Positions 45,624-57,679 of a DNA stretch of 64,000 bases are shown here, piece after piece. The stretch is from Zantedeschia hybrid cultivar (Eukaryota; Streptophyta; Magnoliopsida; Alismatales; Araceae). The translations under genes and the position numbers were made by a program. The stretch's first letter is position 1. Every line of letters starts with the position of its first letter. The DNA is taken from contig JARZZO010000008.1 of the NCBI GenBank assembly GCA_030544215.1, forward strand, positions 29,985,614-30,049,613, given 5' to 3'. A model generated the notes under the pieces. That model was not told the DNA's origin and searched no databases. It saw nothing but the letters and a program-made list of their open reading frames with translations.

Positions 45624-47370
45624 ATGCTGCTCCGATCGGGCAGGGACTTGAGTATGGCTCCAGATGCCATTGTCAACTACGAGGGAGATGCTAATGCCCC
45701 TCGCAATTCTGATTACAATTACGAGAGCGGGAGAGATGCTGATGCCTCCCGTAATTCTGTCCCCATTCTGTTTCGACATGATGGGAATGTCCGGACCCCT
45801 CTCTATCATCCTCATGAGCAATATCCTGATCCTCCCCTACATGAGTATGCGATTCCCAATCCCATTCTCGAGGGAGACATGAATCAAAATGATCCATCGT
45901 CCTCTGATCCTTCGGATCTTGTCAATGCTTTGGGAGTTCTTGCCTCCCGTCTGGACCCTCAGCAGTTCGAGGCGATCCAATCCATTCTGAAGGGGAAGGC
46001 ACCCATGCAGCCTGCCGAGCCGAACCCTGCGGCTCCCCCTGCCATCCCTCAGCAACCTCCTCATCATCCTCCCTACATTCATCAGGCCATGGAAGGCCTC
46101 CATATCGCTTCTCGGCCAGCTGGGCCGCAACTTTCATCTTCTAGGTAACCGACTAAACCACTAACGCCTGCTTATCAAAATGCCCTCGGGCATGGCGGAA
46201 GCTCTGCCAGACCTCCTCTTTACTGTCCTCCTTGTCTGACATATTCTAGGCAACATGCCTATCAAATACCTCCACCTCCTCTTGCTCCCCAGGCTGATCT
46301 ACAACGCAAGCGTTGCTGGCGAAGATGGAGCGCATGGACGAACAATTCAACAACCTCTAGAAGATGATGGGGGTCAAAGCTGCACCAGAGATCAATTTAC
46401 CGAGCCTGCTAGTGTTCCACCTGCCGCCCTCCGAGATGCCAGTGTACCGGAAGTACAACGGTACTTGTAACCCCTTCACCCATTTGAAGGAGTTCATGTA
46501 CGAATCATCCTTTTGGCAAAACGACAAGAGGTCGTTGGCCTTTTTGTTCAGGAGATCTTTAGAGGGACCAGCCCTCGAGTGGTTCTTCTCTTTGGAACCC
46601 TCTGAAGTAGAGGACTATGGTATCGTTTCTTGAAAATTCATTCAACGATATCAGGACAGAGTTGTCCCCTCCCTGTCCATTACTGACCTAATAGCAAAGA
46701 AGATGAAACCCGATGAAGAGTTCGTCAGTTTTGCCGACAGATGGCGGGGCTTGGCCGAGAAAGTGAAAGATCACTTGTCCGAGTCAGAGCAAGTGAAGAT
46801 GCTGATTTCCAATGCCATGCCCCAGTTCAAACTAGTCCGCTCCGTGAACAATCTGACCAGCATGGCAGAGCTCTATGAAAGAGCGCGGTACTGTCAGAAT
46901 GCCTTCAAGGACGCTACGTTTTCTAGCGTCTTTGATCCTCACAGACCTAGCAGGCCTCCACCTCGGAAGCCTGCAGCACATGTCCAACTACTGAGGGCAC
47001 GCTCTCTCACGAGCAAGTCAGCAGCATGAACAACAATTCGCCCCAGTTCGTGAGGAGTCAACAACAGTACCAGAGGCCACCACAGCCGAACCAACAAGGA
47101 TACAGGCAGCAGCCGAACCCTCAGTATCAGCAACCCCAATATCAGTGGCCCCAGCAGCTGAACCAGCAACAGCAACAGCAACAGCCACAGCAGCCGCCGC
47201 AACGGCAATTGCAGTACCAGCAGCCACAACAATAGCAGTACCAGCAACAGCAGCAGTATCAGCCGCGCGCATCGCCGGCGTATCATAATGTCCCTCCTCC
47301 TGTTGACTACAATCAGCAGAGAAGACCTCCAGGCCCAAAGAGGGCAGAATACCCAGTCCTCCCAAAATCT
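45624..47370 (+). pseudogene. gag: gag of Tat copy B
   Basis: Start MLLRSGRDLS at 45624. The acidic and proline-rich N-terminal part is open to 46148. The core is at 46364-47029 (PVYRKYNGTCNPFTHLKEF, FRRSLEGPALEWF, FADRWRGLAEKVKDHLSE), typical gypsy gag. A Gln/Pro-rich stretch (47026-47280) is encoded by CAG/CAA runs. The frame passes through all three phases (two or more indels) with stops at 46146, 46631 and 47233, so it is dead. The zinc knuckle lies in the following open frame. Confidence 0.82.
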
Positions 47371-49767
47371 TTGGCAGACATTTTCAGTGCCCTAATGGCA
47401 GCTAATGCCTTAGTCTTGTCAAGAGAAAAGACAGTTTGGCCTCAGAATGCTGACACGTCTAGGTATTGCTATTTTCATAGGCAACCTGGGCATACTATTG
47501 ACACCTGCTTCCAATTTAGAGATTATATTCATGATCTCAACGAGCAGGGCGGCATAGATTGGGAAGAAATGAAAAAATACATATCATCCCTGAAGGCAAG
47601 AAGACCACAGCAACCTTCCAGACCGCTACTACGCGTACCATTCCCCACTTCATCCACACCAATCACTTACCCATCCACCATCCAACCGTCTAGACCTTTA
47701 ATCCGCACCACGCCACCACCACCTAACCCCACGCCATCACCTACATACCAACACCCCACATCACTTACACCACCCAACTCTGCGGTACTCAAAGTGTCAC
47801 CCGGATCTTCCACGGTTGAGGAACATGCGCTCCGGAGTGGAAGAATTTTTAACAAAGTCTTTCCTCAGTCAACAGTTAGAGACGGCCCATCACAGCCGAC
47901 AGAGGAAGCACACAATGAAGAGAGTGCACCAGACACTCAATATGATTTGTTGAAACATCTGGATCGAACACCGGCACGGATCTCCGTGCTTGAACTGATC
48001 AAAAGATCGAAAAGTCACCGAGAAGCTTTGATGGAATATTTGCAGAAGGTGATGGTCAATGAGTACGTGCCGGTGGAAAAGATTGCAGCACTATTAGTTC
48101 CTCAGGGGGATCAACCCTCCATTACATTTCATACATCGGAACTAGCACCGCCGGCGGCCAGAAGCATGGCTCTGAGCATCACGGTCAACATCTGCAAGAA
48201 GGTCGTGGATGCATGCCTGGTAGACACAGGGGCTTCAATCAATGTTTTACCTCCAAAGACTCTAGAACTGTGCGTTGTGCCCAAGGAAAAATGGCTGCCT
48301 AGCCCCATCTCCGTTACAGCATATGACAATTCCACCTGTTCCCCTCTGGGAATGGTTTATTTGAAAGTAGAGCTAGGCCCTGTAAGTCATACTGAGGTCG
48401 AATTTCACATTCTGAAAATCGACCCTTCTTTGAATGCCATTTTGGGTCGTCCTTACATAAAAACTATCGAAGCGATTCCCTCCACGAATCACCAATGCCT
48501 CAAATTTCCCTTTAAAGGACGAATCATTAAGGTTACGAGCATGCCGATCCTTGCTGCTGCTCATTCCTTGAATATCAAACCTGCTTCTTTACCTGGCCGA
48601 CAACCTTTTCTGTCGGTATTACAGGTTTACCATCCAGTGGTTGATCCTCTGAAAACTGCCACTATTTCTCCTTACCCGTTAAATGCCATAAAAAGGGGGA
48701 AGTGCATGAGTACCCCAGGATGGAGAATTATGATGAAGAACGGTTATCAGCCTGGAAGAGGTCTAGGCACACAATTACAAGGCAGGACCACACCTGTCAA
48801 AGATCACCGAGGAGCACTTGGAAGCGGCCTGGGCTATAGGCCAAGAAAACTGAAACAAGATCTTGTTCAGCAAGCAGAGAATAAAGATGGTCAGAAAGTC
48901 TGGGAGACAATGTCTACACCGCCCAAGGAAGGCCGGGATCCCCTAACATGGACCTTGTATACACATTTTATAAAGGGGCCCATAATTAGCCACGACAATA
49001 CGGTGGTCATTACCTCGTGTTTTGACTTCCATGATATATATGGGAGAGACTTGGCCAGGCATTGTTCGGAACTACTCACGTACCAATCCTTGGAGGCCCT
49101 GCGGCCTATGAAGAGGAGAAAATTCCAAGATCCTGAATGTGAATGGTACAGGTGGTTCGATCTAAGAGACCTCTACATTGCACTGAACAGACTGTTTCTA
49201 GATCCTGCAGAGCCCAAGTGGCCGCCACAAATTGATGAGCTGATCGAAAGTCCCGATGCTATCTTTGACAAACGGATATTGCTGTCAGAAGAGACCGATG
49301 AAGGGGAGCCAGATGACCCCTATGAAGCTGGCTACACCACAGATCTGCTCTGGAGGGGGACATATCCTTCTCATGTTTTCATACTCCATACTTTGTTTCG
49401 CACATTGCTCCTGACTCCGACTTGGTCGCGGGTTATTATTGAAGATATTCCACGGGCTCCACCCGTTATGATTACTCTATCCCTTTGGGACCTCATGTCA
49501 CCACCTCCTCTCGATTTAGAGAGGATGTATAATTTAATTTGGGACATACTGCTGTATGATCCCCCTAATCCTTTGGCCTTGGTGCCACTTCCTCCATCTA
49601 ATTCTCCTTGTATTTGTATTCATTCCTGTTTTATGCTTAACTCCTCTATTGTCCAAAAAAAAACGCCAATTTGGCAACAAATTCTTCCCAGATCCTCATT
49701 GAGGAAACCTCTTACTTGTCCAATCACACCCCACTGCCCAGGTCTTTCGGTCAAGATTCTCTCCTAG
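47371..49767 (+). CDS. gag zinc knuckle, protease and G-patch ORF, Tat copy B
   Basis: 798-codon open frame, 5' end continuous with gag. A CX2HX4HX4C knuckle (CYFHRQPGHTIDTC) lies at about 47467-47508. Aspartic protease LVDTGASINVLP at about 48217 and AILGRPYIKTIEAIPS at about 48440. A G-patch at about 48718-48845 (GWRIMMKNGYQPGRGLGT, GLGYRP), an RNA-binding glycine motif known in several retroelement polyproteins. The rest is an acidic linker of no known domain, also present in A at 1-492. It ends 97 bp after pol opens in the -1 frame. The slippery run at 49655-49663 is the likely exit to pol. Confidence 0.85.
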   Translation: MADIFSALMAANALVLSREKTVWPQNADTSRYCYFHRQPGHTIDTCFQFRDYIHDLNEQGGIDWEEMKKYISSLKARRPQQPSRPLLRVPFPTSSTPITYPSTIQPSRPLIRTTPPPPNPTPSPTYQHPTSLTPPNSAVLKVSPGSSTVEEHALRSGRIFNKVFPQSTVRDGPSQPTEEAHNEESAPDTQYDLLKHLDRTPARISVLELIKRSKSHREALMEYLQKVMVNEYVPVEKIAALLVPQGDQPSITFHTSELAPPAARSMALSITVNICKKVVDACLVDTGASINVLPPKTLELCVVPKEKWLPSPISVTAYDNSTCSPLGMVYLKVELGPVSHTEVEFHILKIDPSLNAILGRPYIKTIEAIPSTNHQCLKFPFKGRIIKVTSMPILAAAHSLNIKPASLPGRQPFLSVLQVYHPVVDPLKTATISPYPLNAIKRGKCMSTPGWRIMMKNGYQPGRGLGTQLQGRTTPVKDHRGALGSGLGYRPRKLKQDLVQQAENKDGQKVWETMSTPPKEGRDPLTWTLYTHFIKGPIISHDNTVVITSCFDFHDIYGRDLARHCSELLTYQSLEALRPMKRRKFQDPECEWYRWFDLRDLYIALNRLFLDPAEPKWPPQIDELIESPDAIFDKRILLSEETDEGEPDDPYEAGYTTDLLWRGTYPSHVFILHTLFRTLLLTPTWSRVIIEDIPRAPPVMITLSLWDLMSPPPLDLERMYNLIWDILLYDPPNPLALVPLPPSNSPCICIHSCFMLNSSIVQKKTPIWQQILPRSSLRKPLTCPITPHCPGLSVKILS
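49655..49663 (+). promoter_or_regulatory. candidate -1 ribosomal frameshift site (A9)
   Basis: Zero-frame codons CAA AAA AAA give the heptamer A-AAA-AAA, a canonical slippery site. The -1 frame is open from here into RT. The same nine A in the same frame occur at 380-388 of copy A. An alternative, known for Ogre elements, is removal of an intron between protease and RT. Confidence 0.5.
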
Positions 49768-52700
49768 ATCTACTCTGCCCCTCCCCTCAGGAGGATTCTC
49801 CTGTATTTCCACTTGTATCCCAGGATTTCCATCCAGTTTCATCTTCATTAGGTTATAATAGGGAGTTTAGTGAAGTTAGGCAGTTTAGTTCTAGGCAGGT
49901 TAGTCAAGTTAGGAAGTCTAGGAAGTCTAAGGGTAGGCGAATTCCAGATAGATACCTCCAAGACTTAGCTGATAGATGCTTTTCTTGCTCTTTAATCCCT
50001 CAGTTTTTAGAAAATCCAATTAAGATGCCAGAATACTATATGGACGATGAGTCAGTCAATAATGGGTATGGGGTGTATGAGTTAGTACATGAAAAAGACC
50101 CCATTATTGAAGATGAGGAAGATGACGAGGATGCAGCTGAGGCATATGCCAGTGGAGTGAAGAGATTCGATGAACCCTCAGCTGCTGTAGAAGAGCCCAC
50201 CAAAGAAATCAATTTAGGGACTGAAGACGAACCTAAGGTTGTCCTCGTCAGCAAAAATCTTTCTACAGAGGATGTGAAGGCAATGGTACAAGTACTTAAG
50301 GACTATAAGAACACTTTCGCCTGTAGTTATGAAGATATGCCGGGGTTAGACTCATCTTTAGTTGAACACAGGTTGACATTAAAGGATGGAGCTAGCCCGG
50401 TCAAGCAGAAATTAAGGCGATTTCACCCACAAATGGCTCTAAAGATGAAGGAAGAGGTCGACAAGCTACATAAAGCCAAATTTATTAGACTTGTCCTTTA
50501 TCCACAATGGATGGCCAACATAGTCTCGGTTATGAAGAAGGACAGGAAGGTCAGGATTTGCATTGACTTCCGCGATTTGAACCGGGCATGTCCTAAAGAT
50601 GATTTTCCATTGCCTCATATTGACGTACTCATTGATAACACCGCTGGCTATGAAACTTTATCGTTTATGGACGGATTTTCAGGGTACAACCAGATTAAGC
50701 TAGCAGAAGAAGATCAAGAGAAAACGTCATTCACTACACCTTGGGGAACATACTGCTATGTCGTCATGCCATTTGGATTGAAGAATGCTGGAGCCACTTA
50801 TCAGAGGGCTATGATGGCAATATTTCATGACATGATGCACATAGATCTGGAAGTGTATGTGGATGATTTATTGGTTAAATCTAAGACAAAAGATGAGCAT
50901 GCCAAAGTTTTGGCAAGGGTATTAGAGAGATCGAGAGAATATCAGTTAAAGATGAACCCCAAGAAATGTGTATTCGGGGTATCTTCAGGGAAATTACTTG
51001 GATTCATCGTCAGCAAACGGGGAATTGAGATCGATCCCAACAAGGCGAAGGCTATCAGAGAAATGCCACCTCCCAAAAACTTGAAAGAGTTGAGAGGATT
51101 AATCGGGAGGTTGCAATTTATTCGCCGCTTTGTCTCCCAACACTCACAAAGGTGTAAGCCGTTTTACGAGCTTACCAAGTCGGGAGTCAAATTCTATTAG
51201 GACGATAAGTGTCAGGAGGCATTCGATGGATTAAAGAACTACTTAGTAAGTCCTCCTGTTTTGAGACCACCATTTCCAGGGAAACCATTGATACTTTACA
51301 TTTCTGTCCTAGATGATGCAGTGGGGGCTATCCTAGCACAAGGGGATGAAGAAGGAAATGAGAGGGCAGCCTACTATCTCTCTAAACTTCTCAACCCCGC
51401 TGAACAGAGATACACGGCGATGGAGAAAACATGTGCAGCATTGGTTTGGGTTGTTCATAAATTGAAGCATTATTTTCTAGCCCATGAAGTCCATCTCATC
51501 GCTAGAATGAATCCGATCAAATTCTTTCTGGAGAAATCTATTCTTACTGATAGGTTAGCGCGATGGCAAAGCTTTCTATCTCAATTCGATATCATTTACA
51601 TTCAGCAGAAAGCGATCAAGGGTTATGCCATAGCGGAACATCTCGCTCATCATCCCCTTCCTCGATTTGATCCGGTGCGATCAGAGTTTCCGGATGAGGA
51701 ACTGATATCCGTAAATCAAATCAGAGATGATATGTGGACTCTGCATTTTGACTGGGCTCTGAATTCTCATAGAAAGGGGATCGGTATCGTTCTACTGTCA
51801 CCTGAAGGTGTCACCATTCCACAAGCCTTTCAGCTTGACTTTCCAGTCACCAACAATATAGCTGAATACGAGGCACTCCTTGCTGGCCTCGAGGCTGCTC
51901 ATTTCCATGGTGCCACCAAACTCAGGATTGTGGGTGATAGCCAACTGATTCTTTGCCAAGTGCTGACCAAATATCGAACTCTTGATCCCAAACTCAAGCC
52001 TTATCAAGAACTTACTTCTGCTTACTCAAAGCTTTTTACGAAATTGATCTTTGTCCATGTCCCTAGGAATCAAAACATCTTAGCTGACGCTCTAGCTTCA
52101 TAGGCATCTTCTCTTGATTTTCCAATCAGCAGGCAATCCGAATCAATCATAGTTCATAGGCGTCTTTCACTCGCCGTGAAAGACCCTTCATTTCTTAGAA
52201 CTAAGGAGAAGTTGCTAAAGAAAGTCAGAGATGGAGATATCGTGGAAAAAAGAGAAATCATGTTGATAGAGCTGTTAGAAGAGATGGATGATGAACAGAA
52301 GCCATGGTATTATGAAATTGTCAAATATTGTGAAGATCAATCGTATCCTGAGGAAGCTACAACTGAGGAGAAGAGAGCTATCAGGAGAGTTGCTCAACGA
52401 TACACCATAGTTGGAGGAGCACTATATAAAAGAGGTTTTGATGGAGTTCTTCTGAGATGTCTAGACGAAGATGAGCTTTGGAAGGTTATGGAAGGAGCTC
52501 ATAGTGGAGTTTGTGGTGGCTATGTCAATGGACATATGCTAGCAAAGAAGATCCTTAGACAAAGATTTTATTGGCCAACCATGGAAGAAGACTGTGTAGG
52601 ATATGTCCGTAGGTGTGCTAAATGCCAACTTCACGCCGACAAAATTCATTCTCCTGCATCTTCACTCCACCCTGTTTCTTCCCCATGGCCTTTCTCCATG

Positions 52701-53546
52701 TGGGCTTTCGACATCATTAGACCCCTTGGTAATCCAGATTCCGGCATCAAGCAAAAGTCTTTCATTCTCACGGCAACGGAATACTTCACCAAGTGGGCAG
52801 AAGCCGAAGCGTACATGGAAATCAAAGCATCAACCGTCTGCAAATTCATCATGATGAATATCATCACCCGATTTGGAATTCCAAGCACCATCGTCACCGA
52901 CAACGGACCGCAGTTCGTGTCACAAGAATTGAATGACCTCTGCAACAGGTATAGAATTGCATTGCATCATTCGTCTCCTTATTATCCGCAAGGCAATGGC
53001 CAAGCAGAGGCAACTAATAAGACTTTGATAAAAATCATCAAAAAGACGTGCAAATCTAACAAATTCACAGACTGGCCAGAAAAATTGGTTGAGGCTCTAT
53101 GGGCCTACCGAACTTTAATCCGCACGCCCACTGGGCAAACTCCTTATTCCTTAACATTTGGAATGGAGGCGGTAGTTCCATACGAGATCCTTATACCGTC
53201 ATTAAGAGTACAATTGAACAAGGAATTCTCCATTGATGAACATCGTTCAGCACTTCTTGCTCAATTGGAATTCTTAGACGAGAGAAGATGTCAGCCGCTA
53301 ATCATGCAAAGGTTTATCAAAATAGACTAGCACGTTTTTAATGAAAAGAAAGTCATTGAAAGTAAGTTCAAAGTCGGTGAAATAGTCGTCAAAAGGATTT
53401 TTGTAAAACCTAGTGGTCTGCGTTCTTAGCTCCAACCCAACTGGGAAGGACCTTATGTTGTATCACACGCTTTTCCTAGTAACGCTTACCGTCTTGTTAA
53501 TGCAAAAGGAGAAGAGCTAACTCATCCCTGGAATGGTTTACATCTT
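49671..53546 (+). pseudogene. pol: pol polyprotein, Tat copy B
   Basis: First frame 49671-51200: pre-RT linker and RT with YVDD at 50856-50867. A TAG at 51198-51200 (Trp in copy A) ends it. It continues in the same phase through the first RNase H (degenerate LYISVLDDAVG, no TDAS Asp) and the archaeal-type RNase H until TAG at 52101-52103 (Leu TTG in A). Integrase runs 52104-53330 with HHCC and DDE motifs kept. A one-base loss near 53290 and more stops (about 53381) damage the C-terminal domain. The first Asp region reads FDIIRPL (FDIIGPL in A). More decayed than A apart from A's small indels. Confidence 0.9.
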
Positions 53547-54310
53547 AAGAAATACTACCCTTCGGTTAAAGAGTCGATCAGCATAGTATAAAGACTAGTG
53601 GAATCAGAAAATTTATAAACTCAAATTCCCTTATCAGTCTGAATAATTTAACTTCAAACACATTACTACACACACTGACACGTTTGATTCGTAAGTAACA
53701 AGAGATGCCAAATCCTAAGGAATACCAAAAGCTTGACTAAAAGTGTAAAGTACAAATCATTCGTTTTAAACCAAAAATCTGTTTTACACTCGGCCCATGA
53801 TGTTGGAATGAGGCTTAGAATAGACTACCAAGAATACCCGCCATCTTAGTAGGAGGCTGTCATAAAAAAAAAGGGGGAGATCCGTCCCAAAGAATAGAAT
53901 AGAAAAGTAAAAGCACAAGGCAAAAGCCAAATGTCAAATCAAAAGGCCATCACACTACAAACGTTACATCAAGGTCATGAAATGAAACAAAAGGGAACGC
54001 AAGGTCGATAAATACCCCAGAAAGAAAATGGTTGAACCCCAACGGATACTAGGGTAGGAAAGGAACATCTTTTCAGGTCTCCGGAACCTTCTCATGGGCT
54101 TTCTAAACTTAATTCTTCCTTTCCTTCTAAAGAGGTGTACTCCAAACTTAAAGAATGGCTTAGATTGACTAAGGGTCAAATCATCAAATGGGATCACGAA
54201 CGGAACACAAGTTCAAACACGATGGGTTTAAGTTAAGTTGTTGAAGAACAATTTGGAAATTAAGTTAATAAATGAATATGATCTTTTGATCTGGGTACCA
54301 TGCTGGTCTT
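53547..54310. other. non-coding spacer after pol, copy B
   Basis: Collinear with 4287-4965 of copy A, with about 75 extra bases at about 53617-53700. No gene seen. Confidence 0.65.
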
Positions 54311-54490
54311 TTAGTCAAAAAAATAAAAAAAAATACATATTTCAAAATCCCAAAAACAAATACATATATCAAAAATCCAAAAAAATACATATGTCAAAAA
54401 TAAAAAAAATACATATGTCAAATTCAAAAAAATACATATTTCAAAACCACAAAAAAAAAAAAGAATATTTCAAAACAACAAAAATATTTC
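54311..54490. repeat. AT-rich minisatellite, copy B
   Basis: Shorter version of the 4966-5190 array; AAAAATACATATNTCAAA units with irregular length. Confidence 0.8.
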
Positions 54491-54833
54491 AATTAGCATT
54501 TGTTTATTGCATTTGGTATGTCTCATTCCTTTTATTTTCAGTGAGCATTTGTCTGCTTGTATGTTCCATTTTGCTTAAGTTTACTTATAGTTCAATTACT
54601 TTTGTTGATAAAGGCTATGCCCCTTGACCATTCATTTAAGAAAAAGATCGATTGACCATTCATTTGGTCAGGCAAGGGGCTAAGCCTAAATAGATACTTA
54701 ACATGTTTGTTAAGTGATGTACAGGATACAAGGCAAACACATAGAACGCAAGATTGGAGGCCAAAAGTTTCATGTATATCGTCAAAAGGTGTTTTGTACA
54801 TGATACACAAAAGAAAGAAAAATACAGGAGCCC

Positions 54834-57679
54834 TCACGGCTGACTCTCTCCCGCCCCCTCATCAAACTGGCTCTGAGCCTCGTCAGGCGCGTCCGGCGGT
54901 GGAGCTCTAGGAGGTGGTGGCCCCATCAAACTCGGACCAGCTTGGCCTGATGATATGGCCACGCTCGCGGTGAACGCACTCCCGTGCCCCCTTTCCTGCG
55001 CTCGCTGGCGAGCACGTCGGTAACGCTCCTCCACACTGCGTCGCTCATGCTCTGCAACGCCAAGCTGGACCCGGAGAGCAGTCATCTCAGCATCCATCTT
55101 CTGCCGCTCCTACCTCTCCCACTCTCGCTCCTCGGTGATGAACTCCAGTCGGGACTGGAGGCGTGAGAACACGCGAGGAAGATCTCCGGTGGAGAGGCAA
55201 GCCACCTGCTCTTCGAGATCACGAACCCGGGCAGCATCTGCTTCAGCCCTCTGAAGGGCTTCATGAAGCTCAGCAACCTGCAGGAGAAGTCATTGTTAGT
55301 CCAAGGCAATCAAGTAATCAAAATCAGATTCAAAAGTAAAAGGAGAAGAACTTACCCGAGCAGTGCGATCCTCCTCTGCAAGGGAAGCTCGGTGGATGGC
55401 GGAGGCGAGCTGGCTCTGGAGGTCAGCCAGAGCAGCCTCATGAGCAGCAGAAGAAGACGATGATGATGCTCCATAGGAAGGGGGAGCCGCCTGGGTGTAG
55501 ACGGCTCGCTGCACCAAAAGACAACCGTCAGTGTTAATCGCCAAAATAATTAATTAATCAAAACATTCATTCATAAACATGCATACATACCAGATCAAAT
55601 AGTTCTTTCTGGACCTGCTCTAGCTGGGCCTCCGCGTCATGTAGGCGGGTCCGGAGGTCGATGATGACCGCATCACGTGCATCTTGCATATTACACATAC
55701 ATACATTCATTCACAAATATAAATCAAGATAATAATAAAATTAAAGACGCATAAAAACATACTTACATCGAGCGGTCGGAGGAGCCGAAGCTGATCGCCA
55801 TAGTGAGCCCGGTACTGCTGGAGGTAGGCCTCGCTACTCTCCACCCGGGACTCCACTCTGACACCCCGGCGGTGCCAGTCCTCGTACTGCTCCGGAAACT
55901 TGGCACGCCAGTCGGTGAGGGCTTGCTTGCCCCTCATGCTCCTCCCGACACCCCCCGGGACCTCCTCATTGATCCACTCCTGGTGGAGGCCCAGCGTCCT
56001 CATCACGAGGCGGAGGCGGAGCGGCTCGATTTCGTTGAGGCAATGCACCCACATTTGCCTCCCGAACCGCCTCCGGCCAGCCGTCACCCACGGCTGACCC
56101 TCCTCGCCTATGCCCAAGTACAGGCGCCAGATCACCTGCATATAGGTTAGACACATTCATATAAATAATTTGCATTTAATGAATAACAGATTGCATTTAA
56201 TAAAATTGAATAAATTAAGAACTCACCAGAAGCTCCGGATAGTCGAGGAACTGACGGCGGAGGGCCGTCAGCTGATGGTACTGGGGAGCTGTGTCCACGA
56301 TTGGCTGCCAACGGCAGGCCAACGGGACAGCCCCACGTCTCGCAAGCCTCGCTCTGCCGAACGGAAAGTAGTGATAGCTCCACACCCGCATACAAGAACA
56401 TATAAGTTAGAAAAATCATTTCATCACATAGCATTGCATAAACAAATAATAAAACACTTAATACTTGAAGGAACGGCGAGAAGCCGCTGACGGTAGTCTT
56501 GCGGTCCGGCGTGACCACAGACAAATCGGCGAACAGGTGGGCCAGAAGGGCCGCACCCCATACATACTCCCCTATACTGTCCAAATCATCTAACAAGTAC
56601 AAGAACCTACAGTGAATGTGGTCGCCCTTCATACCGAAGAGCAACCGACCAAAAAAGAAAACTAGAAAGACCCTAAGCTGCCTATCTACCTCCTCCCTCT
56701 GACTAGGGTCGCTACAGTACACGGCGGAGGAAGACTCGGCTAACCTATCTCTAAACTCCTCTCGGGTCTCGTCTGATCGACGCCGGGGCTCCTCTAGTCC
56801 TAGGGCGGCCTCTACCTCCACCCTAGGGACCATCCTAGACTCTCTGCCTAGGCTGGATACTTCTATACCTAACAATGCCTCTGCCAATCCTCGGTAGTCG
56901 GGGTAAGTCACCCCGCTAACCGATCGACCCTCTACCCTAAGGCCAGTGATCCTGGCCACATCCTCTAGGGTGGGTACCATATGTCCCCACGGCATTAGGA
57001 AAGCCCAACTTTCCGCATGCCACCTCTCCCGCAGTGCCTGCAGGAGGACAAGATCAAGCCAGAACGGCTCGATGTCCAGGACTTCCCCGAACCCCATCCG
57101 GCGTAGGCGCGCCTTCTGGAAGTCCGGGAGTCCCCGGTAAGCACCTATGACTAAGTCCCAGCTTATCCTTGCTCTCATGATCCCCTGCAAAAGAAAACAT
57201 AAAGGATACATCAATGATCAGTTAAAAACAGGAAAAATCACTTTTGGTTTGAAAGGCGTCGAGACATATGGACGCCCATTGAAAAGCGTCCACATGTCCT
57301 GACGCAAATTAAACCTATTTTTCTCCCTAATTAAAATTTGTAATTTAGCCTTGAAAGGCGTCGTCCCAAGGTGACGCCTTTTGAATGGCGTCACCTGGTC
57401 TGGACGCCTTTCAAGACCCGATTCCGGGTTCTTGAAGAACCCCGTCCTCTCTTCTTTTCCTCATTTTCATTCAAACCATAGGAAGCTTACCGTGTGGAGG
57501 TCGCCCTCCTCTCCTTCTTCCATAGCCACGGGCGCCGGTGGAGGGATTTCTTCCTCCAAGAAAGCCGCCGCCTCGGCGTGCGCCGCCGGCACCTCCTCGG
57601 GGGCTTCTTCCACGGGAGCCGAAGCACGCCGCCTCTTTGCCAAGGCCTTGGTTTTGAGGGATCCCTCACCACGTTCCAT
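54834..57679 (-). pseudogene. aORF2: antisense PMD and coiled-coil gene, Tat copy B
   Basis: Exons 57491-57679, 56465-57184, 56227-56385, 55767-56135, 55591-55683, 55356-55508, 54834-55277: lengths 189, 720, 159, 369, 93, 153 and 444, each identical to copy A. PMD signature ERWHAES..F...GH..PTLED in exon 2, coiled coil in exons 5-7, proline-rich tail. Decay: intron 2 acceptor AG is GG, intron 4 acceptor AG is AA, and a TAG at 55110-55112 lies in exon 7. The position where A has a stop reads Gln here, so the two copies carry independent lesions and both descend from an intact gene. Exon 2 is open over all 240 codons. The other four introns keep GT-AG. Confidence 0.85.
57252..57412. repeat. dyad-motif cluster in intron 1 of aORF2, copy B
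   Basis: Four motif copies in two pairs (about 57252/57280 and 57351/57382), followed by the palindrome GGGTTCTTGAAGAACCC at about 57427-57443. Confidence 0.8.

Noticed and set aside
46939..47365. Leucine- and alanine-rich minus-strand frames over the gag Gln-rich part
   Set aside because: They are the reverse of CAG/CAA runs; no start context or conservation.
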